From the NCBI GenBank assembly GCA_012514255.1, contig JAAZAP010000028.1:1-23036 (forward strand): DNA of 23,036 bases, given 5' to 3'. How positions within the stretch are numbered: the stretch's first letter is position 1; the number at the start of each line of letters is the position of its first letter. Shown here piece after piece: positions 15,779 through 23,036 of the stretch. The translations under genes and the position numbers were made by a program. The DNA is from Bacteroidales bacterium (GTDB taxonomy: Bacteria; Bacteroidota; Bacteroidia; Bacteroidales; VadinHA17). The notes beneath the pieces are model-generated. The model was not told where the DNA came from. It ran no database searches and saw only the letters and a program-made list of their open reading frames with translations.

Positions 15779-18085
15779 TCATCTTATCACAAGCATCTTG
15801 GTCACCCCGGCCAGGCTGCCGTCATCATTGGTGCATAAAACCAGGTAGACACCCGTTGCCACCCTCTGTGACCGGTAATTGCGCAGATCCCATATTGCCT
15901 GTCCGCCAAGGGATGTGGTCTCATAAACAAGATTGCCGCTGACATCAGTGATCTTCACCGAGGAGTTTTCTACAAGCCCTGTCACTGTAACCACACCCTC
16001 ATAATCTTCCCTGACGGGATTCGGGAAAACGTACATGCCGGAATAGTCTTCCGTGCCGGTGGTGGCCTCACCGCGGAAAGAGACAACTCCTTCAGAGGTG
16101 CCGAACCACACCTCTCCCGTGATGCCGTTGACAGCTATCTTCACCACAATGTCTGACAGGATGGGACTGTTGGCGGTGGTGAAGTGAGCCAGCTCCTTCC
16201 TTCCATCTTCAGACATGAGAATAGCACCGGAACTGAGTGTCCCGAACCATTTCCTGTTGGCCCCGTCAATGGCTATGGAGGTTATCGTTTCAGTACCCAG
16301 GAGGTAATCGGCCAGTCCTGATCCGTCATCGCGTGGTATCTTGATGCGTGATGCCTTCATCTCAGCAGAAAAGGCCTTTGAGGGATTGTAAAAGACGGCA
16401 GGACCCATGTCAGTACCTACCCATATGTTCCCGTCAAGGTCTGTGGCTATGGAAAAGAGGTTGTTCATCGTATGTCCTTCGGTGTCCTGTACCTGCAGCC
16501 TGATGTATCTGTCATCAGAGGTGCTGGCCGGGGTACCAGCCGGGTCATATATCAGCAGTCCGTTGCCACGCGGCAGCACCACCCAGATGTACTGGTTGCG
16601 GTCGATGACCATATCACCTGCCTCTGTCACACCGAGATTCACAGGTGTGGTAATCCAACTGCCGTCAGGGGTGAGGGCCTTCAGGTTGCCGGGCACTCCT
16701 GTCTGTGTCATCCAGAGGTTACCTTTCCGGTCAAGGGCAAGGCCGCATACACGGGTGTAGTTTTCTCCGGGAATTATGCTTTGAAGGGGAGAGTTGTACT
16801 GGTTATAGTTATTGATGACCTCTCCATCGAGAAATTCGTAGATTCCGTTTCCCCATGACGAAACGAAAAAATGCCTGTCATCCTCAGGGTCTGACAACAC
16901 CCGCATGGCATCCCGGTCCGCCTCGCCATAGAGGATATGGCTCTGCCATGAATCTCCGCTGCCGGTGAAGACCTGCAGTGGCCGGTACACGTTCCCCCAT
17001 GCATTGTTTACGGTGCCTCCGGTAACATAGAAATTATTACCGGAAAAGTGTATGTCTGCAACATTTGCAGTATACGGGCCCGGCAGAGTGTGATTCCTGA
17101 ACCTGTTGTAATCGGCTGTCGATACCAGGCCTGCTGTGGCATCAGCTATCCACAGTTCCTCTCCCAGGATAAGCGCATCCACGGGGTTTGCTACAGCCCA
17201 GCCATAACCGGTGATAACTTTGGTTACTTCGCCCTGCGCAGAGAGGATACTTATGGAAGAGGAGAGAGAGGCGATCACCTGGCCATCCGCACTGTGAAGT
17301 GATTGGATAGACCCGGCAGACTCAGTGGCGATCAGCGTGGCTGCCTGCCCGGGGGTGATCATGAAGAGCGAGTCGGGTGAAGCTGGCGGCAATGAGGAGC
17401 CCGGCCTCGTTACCAGCAGCGCCTGACCTGCATCGGCTATCTGACTGTATTCCGCTCCGGGAGATGGTAGCCCTTCCAGACGTTCCCAGTTGCCGAAATA
17501 GGAGAGACCCTGACGGTTTGCCGGGGAGGAGAAGACACCCCGGCCAGTGGCGGCGTAGACCCTGTCATTCATTATCACCGACTGCCATACACTGTTTGTT
17601 TCGCCATCGGGCGCCGGCCTCCAGGTATCAGCTATATAGCGGCCGCTGACATCGAGCACTACAATGCCGAAGCTCGCCGAAAGCAATACACGGCTGCCGT
17701 GAACAGTGGCACTGTTGATCTCCTTAAGCCCTGGAATATACTTGTTCCTTATGTCCGGGATGTGAGTGACAATTCCCTTTCTTACAATGTCTATACCGGT
17801 GCTCCGGTAAACGATGACAAGTGACTCCTCTGCCTCGCACCATGCGAGCAGGGCAACTGATGCCTCAGTCAGCCCCTGTACTCTCGAGAGTGGGGAACTG
17901 ACGCCACTTTCTATATCATGCACAAGAACGGATGAGCCGGTGGATGACCATATCTTTCCGCCTCCGGCAGCCAGGTTCAGAGATCTGCCGTAAGGAAGAT
18001 GGTCATCCCATGATCCTACGGCTCCCTGCCCTGAAAGCAATATTGCATGCAGCATCAACAATATGACTGTGATGATATTTTTCAT
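15779..18085 (-). CDS. porZ: PorZ-like type IX secretion beta-propeller protein
   Basis: A 768-residue exported protein. The signal peptide is followed by SWDDHLPYGRSLNL and a repeated propeller pattern (IWSSTGSSVLVHD, IWVGTDMGPAVFYNP, EVWFGTSEGVVSF) that fits two seven-bladed propellers of the two-component-regulator type, then a C-terminal type A sorting domain from about residue 684 (YVFPNPVRE, VKITDVSGNLV, ATGVYLVL, TKMLVIR). Length, N-terminal motif and this architecture match PorZ, which works in the surface attachment complex that joins type IX cargo to anionic LPS. The sorting domain is kept in PorZ and directs it to the surface. It follows rdgB by 22 nt and is probably co-transcribed with it. 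A different propeller protein carrying the same sorting signal is the main alternative. Confidence 0.78.
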   Translation of the reverse strand: MKNIITVILLMLHAILLSGQGAVGSWDDHLPYGRSLNLAAGGGKIWSSTGSSVLVHDIESGVSSPLSRVQGLTEASVALLAWCEAEESLVIVYRSTGIDIVRKGIVTHIPDIRNKYIPGLKEINSATVHGSRVLLSASFGIVVLDVSGRYIADTWRPAPDGETNSVWQSVIMNDRVYAATGRGVFSSPANRQGLSYFGNWERLEGLPSPGAEYSQIADAGQALLVTRPGSSLPPASPDSLFMITPGQAATLIATESAGSIQSLHSADGQVIASLSSSISILSAQGEVTKVITGYGWAVANPVDALILGEELWIADATAGLVSTADYNRFRNHTLPGPYTANVADIHFSGNNFYVTGGTVNNAWGNVYRPLQVFTGSGDSWQSHILYGEADRDAMRVLSDPEDDRHFFVSSWGNGIYEFLDGEVINNYNQYNSPLQSIIPGENYTRVCGLALDRKGNLWMTQTGVPGNLKALTPDGSWITTPVNLGVTEAGDMVIDRNQYIWVVLPRGNGLLIYDPAGTPASTSDDRYIRLQVQDTEGHTMNNLFSIATDLDGNIWVGTDMGPAVFYNPSKAFSAEMKASRIKIPRDDGSGLADYLLGTETITSIAIDGANRKWFGTLSSGAILMSEDGRKELAHFTTANSPILSDIVVKIAVNGITGEVWFGTSEGVVSFRGEATTGTEDYSGMYVFPNPVREDYEGVVTVTGLVENSSVKITDVSGNLVYETTSLGGQAIWDLRNYRSQRVATGVYLVLCTNDDGSLAGVTKMLVIR

Positions 18086-18107
18086 TGCGGATCAGTTGCT
18101 TCCATCT

Positions 18108-18698
18108 TCATTCGTCTGACCGGCTCCTCTCATCCAGGAAAGTCATGAGCTGTCTCATAGCCCTGGCCCTGTGAGAGATAGTGTTCTTTTCACTGAGGGG
18201 GATCTCTGCAAAGGTCCTGTCATAACCTCTGGCGATAAAGACAGGGTCATACCCGAATCCGCCATCTCCCCGTCTTTCACTGATAATCTCTCCTTCTATA
18301 ATTCCTTCGAAAAGATACTCATTACCACCGAGGATCAGTGCAATCACCGTCCTGAAACGTGCGCTTCTGTCTTCCTTCCCCTGCAATTCGTCAAGCAGTT
18401 TGACAATGTTGTCATCAAAGCTTTTGCTCTCACCTGCATACCTGGCGGAGTAGACTCCGGGTGCTCCTCCGAGGGTTGTCACCTCCAGTCCGGTATCGTC
18501 AGCAAAGACGTTCATGCCGGTCCTGTCATGCACAAACCTGGCCTTGAAGAGAGCATTTTCCTCCAGCGTCTCCGCCTCCTCCGGAATATCCTCAGTAATA
18601 TTGAGGTCAGACAGACCGAGTATCTTGAAATTATCTCCCAGGAGATCACTTATCTCTCTTATTTTATGCTTGTTGTTTGTGGCAAATACCAGTTCCAT
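18108..18698 (-). CDS. rdgB: Non-canonical purine NTP pyrophosphatase (RdgB/HAM1)
   Basis: House-cleaning enzyme that hydrolyses dITP, ITP and XTP to the monophosphates and pyrophosphate, keeping deaminated purines out of DNA and RNA. Motifs in order: FATNNKHK at the start, [36 protein letters not shown], then [11 protein letters not shown] and SHRARAM near the end; all the family's nucleotide-binding and metal positions are present. The start at 18698 (MELVFATNN) gives 196 residues and matches relatives; a longer frame reaching 18770 adds 24 residues of non-homologous sequence. A -7 promoter element lies 20 nt upstream at 18718-18725. It is divergent from the membrane cyclase gene, and porZ follows after 22 nt. 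Confidence 0.95.
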   Translation of the reverse strand: MELVFATNNKHKIREISDLLGDNFKILGLSDLNITEDIPEEAETLEENALFKARFVHDRTGMNVFADDTGLEVTTLGGAPGVYSARYAGESKSFDDNIVKLLDELQGKEDRSARFRTVIALILGGNEYLFEGIIEGEIISERRGDGGFGYDPVFIARGYDRTFAEIPLSEKNTISHRARAMRQLMTFLDERSRSDE

Positions 18699-18717
18699 AA
18701 TATGCAGGGGTAAAGGA

Positions 18718-18725
18718 CAAAAATA
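18718..18725 (-). promoter_or_regulatory. -7 element for rdgB-porZ
   Basis: The minus strand reads TATTTTTG, an exact TAnnTTTG match, 20 nt before the rdgB ATG at 18698. It lies 55 nt from an identical element on the other strand, so the 116-nt gap holds a divergent promoter pair. No clear -33 TTTG. Confidence 0.5.
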
Positions 18726-18780
18726 ATAATTGGATCGTGACGGGGCCGTTACGGCATACCAAAAGAGCAAAATATTAGTT

Positions 18781-18788
18781 TATTTTTG
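18781..18788 (+). promoter_or_regulatory. -7 element for the membrane cyclase gene
   Basis: TATTTTTG, an exact TAnnTTTG match, 27 nt upstream of the ATG at 18815. The predicted leader is about 20 nt. A TTTG at the usual -33 position is not present, so an activator or weak basal expression is possible. Confidence 0.5.
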
Positions 18789-18814
18789 TATAGATCACTC
18801 TTATGTAATCCTCT

Positions 18815-20665
18815 ATGGTTATCAACCATTTCTGCCGGTTGCTTGTGGCCGTAGCCATTCTGTGCGCCACTGCAGTCCTGGCCGGGGCTGCTGCCGCTTC
18901 CGGTCAGGGGAGAGTCACGGAGGGTTCCGGGAAGCTTACCGGTGTCTTTCTCTACCGCTCAGGTGAGAGGATTGACAATGATGCCTGTACGCCGGTTTTG
19001 AAATTTCGTGAGGGCATTGTTTTTACACTGGAGGATGACCCCGCCCTGGAGTATTCCTTCTTTTTGGCAGGACCCGATCTCGACTGGACCGCATGGTCTG
19101 ATCGTGCCTATAAGGAGTATACTGATCTGGGCAGTGGCAGATATGAGTTCATATACAGGTACAGTATGGCCGGAAGCCAGGAAACAGGAGAAGGATCATT
19201 CAGCTTCAGGGTTAAGGCACCGTGGTATTTCTCGCCCCTGGCATGGATCATCTATCCCTTGTTGCTGATCCTTGGTGGAGTGCTGCTCAGAAGACGCACC
19301 CACAGGCTTTACATGGAGAGGCAGAAAAGGCTTGAACAGCTTATCGCAGAGCGAACGGAAGAGCTGCAGCATGAGAAGGAAAAGTCTGACAGTCTGCTGG
19401 CAAACATGCTGCCCAAAGGCACAGCGGAAGAGATCATGTCAAAGGGTAAGGCGGACAAGCGTAAATATAATTTTGTGACGGTCCTCTTTTCAGATATACA
19501 GGGCTTTACAAAGATAGCTGAGGAGATGAACCCGGAGGTGCTGATTGATGAACTCGACCGCTTCTTCTTTCACTTTGATTCGGTTGCCGAGAAGTACCGG
19601 ATAGAAAAGATCAAGACCATAGGTGACGCATATATGTGCGCAGGGGGAATACCGGAAAGGAACAGGACCAATCCTGTTGAAGTGGTGCTCGCCGCCCTTG
19701 AAATGCAGCAGTACATGAAACGTATGAAGAGTGACCCGGCAATACCTGCTGCCCGGTTCTGGGACATAAGGATTGGAATCCACACCGGTACCGTGATAGC
19801 AGGTGTGGTGGGGCACAAGAAGATCACCTATGACATCTGGGGTGATACAGTCAATACCGCCAGCAGGATGGAATCATCCGGTGAAGCAGGCAAAATAAAT
19901 ATCTCAGGTACAACCTATGAGTTTGTGAAGGAGTATTTTACATGCGACTACCGTGGAAGGATGCCCGTCAAGTACAAGGGAGACCTTGACATGTATTTTG
20001 TTACAGGCATAAGACCGGAGCTTCGTGAACCTGATGGTTCCCCCAACGCCAGGTTCATGACAAAGATTGAGATGATCAGGGTGCTTGATGTGGAGGAACA
20101 TGTATTCAGCAAATATTCCGAGATCGCATCACCTGATCTCTTCTTCCACAGCACGGACCATATACGGAGTGTGTCCCTGCAGGCAGACCTGCTTGCAAGG
20201 GCCGAGAATCTTCCTGACCAGGAATATGTCCATCTCAGGCTTGCTTCAGTCTTTATTTATTTCGGATATGCATTTGACTATAATGACCCTGAGACAGCAT
20301 CTCTGAAGAGGGCTTCCGAGATACTTACAGTCTATGGATTCGGACCACAGACACTTGAGGCGGTGAAGAGACTGATGACCTCGGCAGCTTCACCGGAACA
20401 GGATAGCGCTGCCGGCAGGGTGCTGCATGATGCCATTTACGATTTTGCAGGCAGGGTTGATTTCATTGCCATGACCGACAAATTATACAGGGAGGAAAAG
20501 GCATACGGAAAGATAGAAGACGAGAAGGAGTGGTTCAGGGAGTTATCAGCCGTTATCGGGAGGAACGGGTTCCTGACAGCCACGGCACACAGATTGCGTT
20601 CAGTGCCTGCAGATGAGCAGCTCAATGCATTAAGAGTGTTTGCCGGCGACAAACTCAACAATTAG
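18815..20665 (+). CDS. Membrane class III nucleotide cyclase with Y_Y_Y sensor and degenerate HD domain
   Basis: A 616-residue membrane protein. Order: signal or N-terminal helix (about 5-28), a periplasmic Y_Y_Y-type beta-sandwich (about 60-135; FFLAGPDLDWTAWSD, LGSGRYEFIYRYS, FRVKAPWYFSP), one membrane helix (141-158), a coiled coil (163-195), a linker LLANMLPKGTAEEIMSKG, a cyclase domain (219-397) and a C-terminal domain (430-610). Cyclase residues are complete: Asp227, Lys267, Asp271, Asp340 (TYDIWGDT), Asn347 and Arg351, predicting adenylate cyclase activity. The C-terminal domain aligns along its length with the HD domain of the paralogue at 14384, keeping His445/His449 but with Ile-Tyr (481-482) for His-Asp, Pro492 for the later His and Ile541 for the last Asp, so it should not hydrolyse anything. 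No propeller precedes Y_Y_Y, which is unusual. Confidence 0.88.
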   Translation: MVINHFCRLLVAVAILCATAVLAGAAAASGQGRVTEGSGKLTGVFLYRSGERIDNDACTPVLKFREGIVFTLEDDPALEYSFFLAGPDLDWTAWSDRAYKEYTDLGSGRYEFIYRYSMAGSQETGEGSFSFRVKAPWYFSPLAWIIYPLLLILGGVLLRRRTHRLYMERQKRLEQLIAERTEELQHEKEKSDSLLANMLPKGTAEEIMSKGKADKRKYNFVTVLFSDIQGFTKIAEEMNPEVLIDELDRFFFHFDSVAEKYRIEKIKTIGDAYMCAGGIPERNRTNPVEVVLAALEMQQYMKRMKSDPAIPAARFWDIRIGIHTGTVIAGVVGHKKITYDIWGDTVNTASRMESSGEAGKINISGTTYEFVKEYFTCDYRGRMPVKYKGDLDMYFVTGIRPELREPDGSPNARFMTKIEMIRVLDVEEHVFSKYSEIASPDLFFHSTDHIRSVSLQADLLARAENLPDQEYVHLRLASVFIYFGYAFDYNDPETASLKRASEILTVYGFGPQTLEAVKRLMTSAASPEQDSAAGRVLHDAIYDFAGRVDFIAMTDKLYREEKAYGKIEDEKEWFRELSAVIGRNGFLTATAHRLRSVPADEQLNALRVFAGDKLNN

Positions 20666-20673
20666 TAAAATCA

Positions 20674-20704
20674 TTTGGAACTCTGGTTTTAAACTGTACA
20701 TTTG
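20674..20704 (+). promoter_or_regulatory. Consensus Bacteroidetes promoter of ilvE
   Basis: TTTG at 20674-20677 and TACATTTG at 20697-20704 are separated by 19 bases, exactly the -33/-7 arrangement known for the Bacteroidetes primary sigma factor. Transcription should start near 20709-20711, 15 or so bases before the ATG at 20726. This is the best promoter in the window. Confidence 0.75.
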
Positions 20705-20725
20705 GAAAAACCAAAATCTTAAATC

Positions 20726-21748
20726 ATGATAAATCTTGACTGGAATAATCTCCCCTTTGGTTATATCAAAACCGATTTTAACGTAAGATGTTTCTACAGG
20801 AATAGCGAGTGGAGCAAGCCTGAAATATCTGAATCCGAACATATAAATATTCATATTGCGGCCACTGGCCTGCATTATGGCCAGGAGGCCTTTGAAGGGA
20901 TGAAAGCTTATCGCGGACGCGACGGCAAGGTGAGATTGTTCAGGTGGGATGAAAATGCCAAAAGACTGATCTCCTCAGCCAAAGGAGTGCATATGGCGCC
21001 AGTGCCGATGGAGTTGTTCAGAGACGCTGTCTTCACAGCAGTAAAACTGAATGCAAAATATGTTCCGCCATACGGCTCGGGTGCTTCACTCTACGTAAGA
21101 CCGCTCCTTTACGGCAGCGGTGCCGAGGTAGGCGTCAAGCCCGCATCAGAGTATACCTTCATAGTGTTCGTCACCCCGGTGGGCCCCTATTTCAAGGGTG
21201 GAGTAAAACCTGTCAACATGATGATATGCCGTGATGTTGACCGGGCCGCTCCTCTGGGTACAGGAAATATCAAGGTGGGAGGCAACTATGCCGCCAGCCT
21301 CAGGGCAATAGTCAAAGCCCATGAAGAGGGATACGGCAACGCACTATTCCTCGATGCCAGGGAAAAGAAATATATAGATGAATGCGGGCCCGCCAACTTC
21401 TTCGGTATAAAGAACAACACATACGTGACGCCCAAATCTGAATCCATCCTTCCTTCAATTACTAACAAAAGTCTGATAACCCTTGCTGAGAGCATGGGAA
21501 TGAAGACTGAGCGACGCAGGATTCCAATTGAAGAACTGGCAGAATTTGAAGAAACAGGCGCATGCGGTACCGCCGCCGTGATCAGCCCGATAGCTAAAAT
21601 TGTAGATCCGGATAATGGTAAGATCTATGAATATTGCAAGGACGGCAAACCGGGTCCGGTATCCATGAAACTCTTCAATAAGCTCGTGGGAATACAGTAT
21701 GGTGATGAATCCGATGAGTTTGGCTGGATGACCGTGGTGGAAGCCTGA
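20726..21748 (+). CDS. ilvE: Branched-chain amino acid aminotransferase
   Basis: PLP enzyme of fold type IV that interconverts Val, Leu and Ile with their 2-oxo acids using glutamate/2-oxoglutarate; cytoplasmic. The 340 residues match the longer, eukaryote-like BCAT branch: LHYGQEAFEGMKAYR (49-63), YVRPLLYGSG (123-132), the PLP lysine Lys183 in GTGNIKVGGNYAASL, YIDECGPANFF (216-226) with Glu219 contacting the cofactor ring, and the substrate/phosphate loop TGACGTAAVISPI (277-289). The start is the first ATG after a consensus promoter. No leader peptide rich in Leu, Ile or Val is visible in the short upstream region, so attenuation is unlikely. It is a stand-alone gene; the next gene, ftsX, has its own -7 element. 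Confidence 0.95.
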   Translation: MINLDWNNLPFGYIKTDFNVRCFYRNSEWSKPEISESEHINIHIAATGLHYGQEAFEGMKAYRGRDGKVRLFRWDENAKRLISSAKGVHMAPVPMELFRDAVFTAVKLNAKYVPPYGSGASLYVRPLLYGSGAEVGVKPASEYTFIVFVTPVGPYFKGGVKPVNMMICRDVDRAAPLGTGNIKVGGNYAASLRAIVKAHEEGYGNALFLDAREKKYIDECGPANFFGIKNNTYVTPKSESILPSITNKSLITLAESMGMKTERRRIPIEELAEFEETGACGTAAVISPIAKIVDPDNGKIYEYCKDGKPGPVSMKLFNKLVGIQYGDESDEFGWMTVVEA

Positions 21749-21852
21749 CTATATTGACCACTTTTAACACTCTTATTCCTGTCATCACCCGGCGACCGGA
21801 AAAGAGCCATTGTGTCGCTATTACCCGTCACGCCTTAAAAAAGTGCCTGATA

Positions 21853-21886
21853 ATTGAAGGATTTGGCGGTTTGTATGCTATTTTTG
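21853..21886 (+). promoter_or_regulatory. Probable promoter of ftsX-DUF3098
   Basis: TATTTTTG at 21879-21886 is an exact TAnnTTTG match. ATTG at 21853-21856 lies 22 bases upstream, one base beyond the usual -33 spacing and with one mismatch. The predicted leader before the GTG at 21903 is about 11 nt. The rest of the 21749-21902 gap shows no convincing terminator; a CCGG-CGA-CCGG mini-hairpin near 21788 lacks a T-tract. Confidence 0.5.
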
Positions 21887-21902
21887 ACGCAAAGTTTTAG
21901 TA

Positions 21903-22781
21903 GTGGCAAAATCTACAGGAGGAATATCCAGCTACAGGCTCGGCAGTTCATATGTCACATTGATTGTGAGTGTATCGCTGGTGCTGTTTCTGTTGGGGAT
22001 TCTTGGGATGGTACTCATCAATGCCCGGCAGCTCTCGGACTATTTCAGGGAGAGTCTCTCGTTTAGCATAATGCTGAAGGAGGATGCCCGTGAGGCTGAT
22101 ATCAGGATGTTGCAGAAGGAGCTTGACGCGAAACAATATGTTAAACGGACTGAATACGTGTCAAAAGATGAGGCTGCGGTAAAACTTCGTGAAGACCTGG
22201 GTGAAGACTTCCTGGATTTCCTGGGATACAATCCTCTGATGCCTACCATTGATGTATACCTGCTGGCTGACTATACCCATCCCGACAGCGTAATAAAACT
22301 TGAAAAGATTATAACAGAATACCCCGTAGTGGATGAGGTGTACTACCAGGAATCAATCCTGAACCTGATAAATGACAATGTCCGGAAGATAAGCGTCTTC
22401 CTGTTGATAATCAGCCTGTTGTTGTTTCTTATTGCCTTAACCATCATCAATAACACTATAAGACTCTCAATCTATTCAAAACGATTTCTCATTAACACGA
22501 TGCAGCTGATCGGAGCAAACAGGTCCTTCATCAGGAAACCGTTCCTGCTGAAGAGTCTCTTCTTCGGCTTTCTGGCTGCGCTGATTGCAATCGGGTTGTT
22601 GATGGGACTGATGTACCTGATAGAGAAAGAGTTCTTTACGTTATTTACATATGAGAATATCAATCTCTTCCTGCTGCTGTGCCTTGCACTGGTGGCTGCC
22701 GGAGTGATTATAAACGGTATTTCAACATTCTTTGCCGTGAACAGGTATCTCGGCATTCACGAGGATAAATTATATTATTGA
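21903..22781 (+). CDS. ftsX: Cell division protein FtsX (ABC transporter permease)
   Basis: Inner-membrane partner of the ATPase FtsE; the complex couples septal cell-wall hydrolase activation to division. The 292 residues show the family layout: one membrane helix (about 17-40, VTLIVSVSLVLFLLGILGMV), a periplasmic domain (about 40-160) with KRTEYVSKDEAAVKLREDLG and YNPLMPTIDVYL, then three membrane helices with the conserved loop INNTIRLSIYSKRFLINTMQ and LIGANRSFIRKPFLLKS before the last two. The start is GTG at 21903, which places the first helix correctly. FtsE is not adjacent, as is usual in Bacteroidota where the two genes are separate. A DUF3098 gene follows after 6 nt. Confidence 0.93.
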   Translation: MAKSTGGISSYRLGSSYVTLIVSVSLVLFLLGILGMVLINARQLSDYFRESLSFSIMLKEDAREADIRMLQKELDAKQYVKRTEYVSKDEAAVKLREDLGEDFLDFLGYNPLMPTIDVYLLADYTHPDSVIKLEKIITEYPVVDEVYYQESILNLINDNVRKISVFLLIISLLLFLIALTIINNTIRLSIYSKRFLINTMQLIGANRSFIRKPFLLKSLFFGFLAALIAIGLLMGLMYLIEKEFFTLFTYENINLFLLLCLALVAAGVIINGISTFFAVNRYLGIHEDKLYY

Positions 22782-22787
22782 TAAGAT

Positions 22788-23036
22788 ATGGTCGCAAAAA
22801 AAGATGAAGAAAAGAAGGCCGGATTTGCCCTGGGACGGGAGAATTACAAGCTTATGGCCATTGGCTTCGCCGTCATTATTGTCGGCTTTATACTCATGGC
22901 CGGCGGCAGGTCTGATGACCCAAAGGTGTTTTCTGAGGATATCTTCAGTTTTCGCAGGGTCACCCTCGCTCCGCTGATCGTGCTGGCCGGATTTATTTTT
23001 GAGATTTATGCCATAATGAAGAGGCCCAGGGAATAG
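22788..23036 (+). CDS. DUF3098 membrane protein
   Basis: An 82-residue protein with two predicted membrane helices (about 21-39, YKLMAIGFAVIIVGFILMAG, and 60-77, LAPLIVLAGFIFEIYAIM) joined by the signature segment SDDPKVFSEDIFSFRRVTLAP, which identifies DUF3098. It is complete: the stop is the last three bases of the window. In Bacteroidota this gene typically follows ftsX and precedes uppP (undecaprenyl-diphosphatase) and truB, so a role near cell-envelope synthesis or division is suspected, but no function is established. It lies 6 nt after ftsX and surely shares its transcript. Confidence 0.9.
   Translation: MVAKKDEEKKAGFALGRENYKLMAIGFAVIIVGFILMAGGRSDDPKVFSEDIFSFRRVTLAPLIVLAGFIFEIYAIMKRPRE

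Noticed and set aside
20666..20725. Leader-peptide attenuator or riboswitch before ilvE.
   Set aside because: The gap is 60 nt, fully used by the promoter, with no branched-chain-rich short frame or stable structure.

Overview
The window is chromosomal DNA from a member of the Bacteroidota, probably a Bacteroidales/Marinilabiliales-type organism; genus cannot be told from sequence alone. The evidence is a PorZ-like type IX secretion protein with a C-terminal sorting domain, an FtsX plus DUF3098 pair, a RecO of the Bacteroidetes kind, large secreted glycosidases, and seven exact copies of the Bacteroidetes -7 promoter element TAnnTTTG placed just upstream of gene starts. No tRNA, rRNA, CRISPR array, insertion sequence or integrase was seen. 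Every intergenic gap is shorter than about 160 bases.

Region 1 (1-8176, plus strand) starts with the 3' end of a GH20 beta-hexosaminidase and a small lipoprotein. A tightly packed five-gene run follows: nhaA (Na+/H+ antiporter), a 2H phosphoesterase of the LigT/2'-5' RNA ligase-like family, a GH106-type alpha-L-rhamnosidase, a GH28 pectinase-type glycosidase and an alpha/beta hydrolase. Overlaps of 4 and 8 nt and gaps of 1 and 23 nt suggest one transcript. GH106 plus GH28 points to breakdown of rhamnogalacturonan-type pectin, but no SusC/SusD pair or dedicated regulator is present.

Region 2 (8130-14287, minus strand) reads recO, a GH3-fold adenylating enzyme, a deoxynucleoside kinase, a short outer-membrane beta-barrel remnant and a full-length M16 zinc peptidase. 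The peptidase gene overlaps the end of the convergent hydrolase gene by 47 nt. Its likely intrinsic terminator is a perfect 10-bp hairpin inside the hydrolase coding region.

Region 3 (14384-20665) is the most unusual part. Two class III nucleotide cyclases, each with the same C-terminal HD-type domain, flank the rdgB-porZ pair. The first is soluble, has an intact HD metal site and an Arg where the adenine-selecting Lys is expected. The second is membrane anchored behind a Y_Y_Y sensor domain, has canonical cyclase residues, but its HD site has lost the HD pair, another His and an Asp. The two look like complementary specialists, one perhaps tuned to hydrolysis and the other to synthesis of a cyclic nucleotide. 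That is inference.

Region 4 (20697-23036, plus strand) is housekeeping: ilvE behind a consensus Bacteroidetes promoter, then ftsX and a DUF3098 membrane protein.
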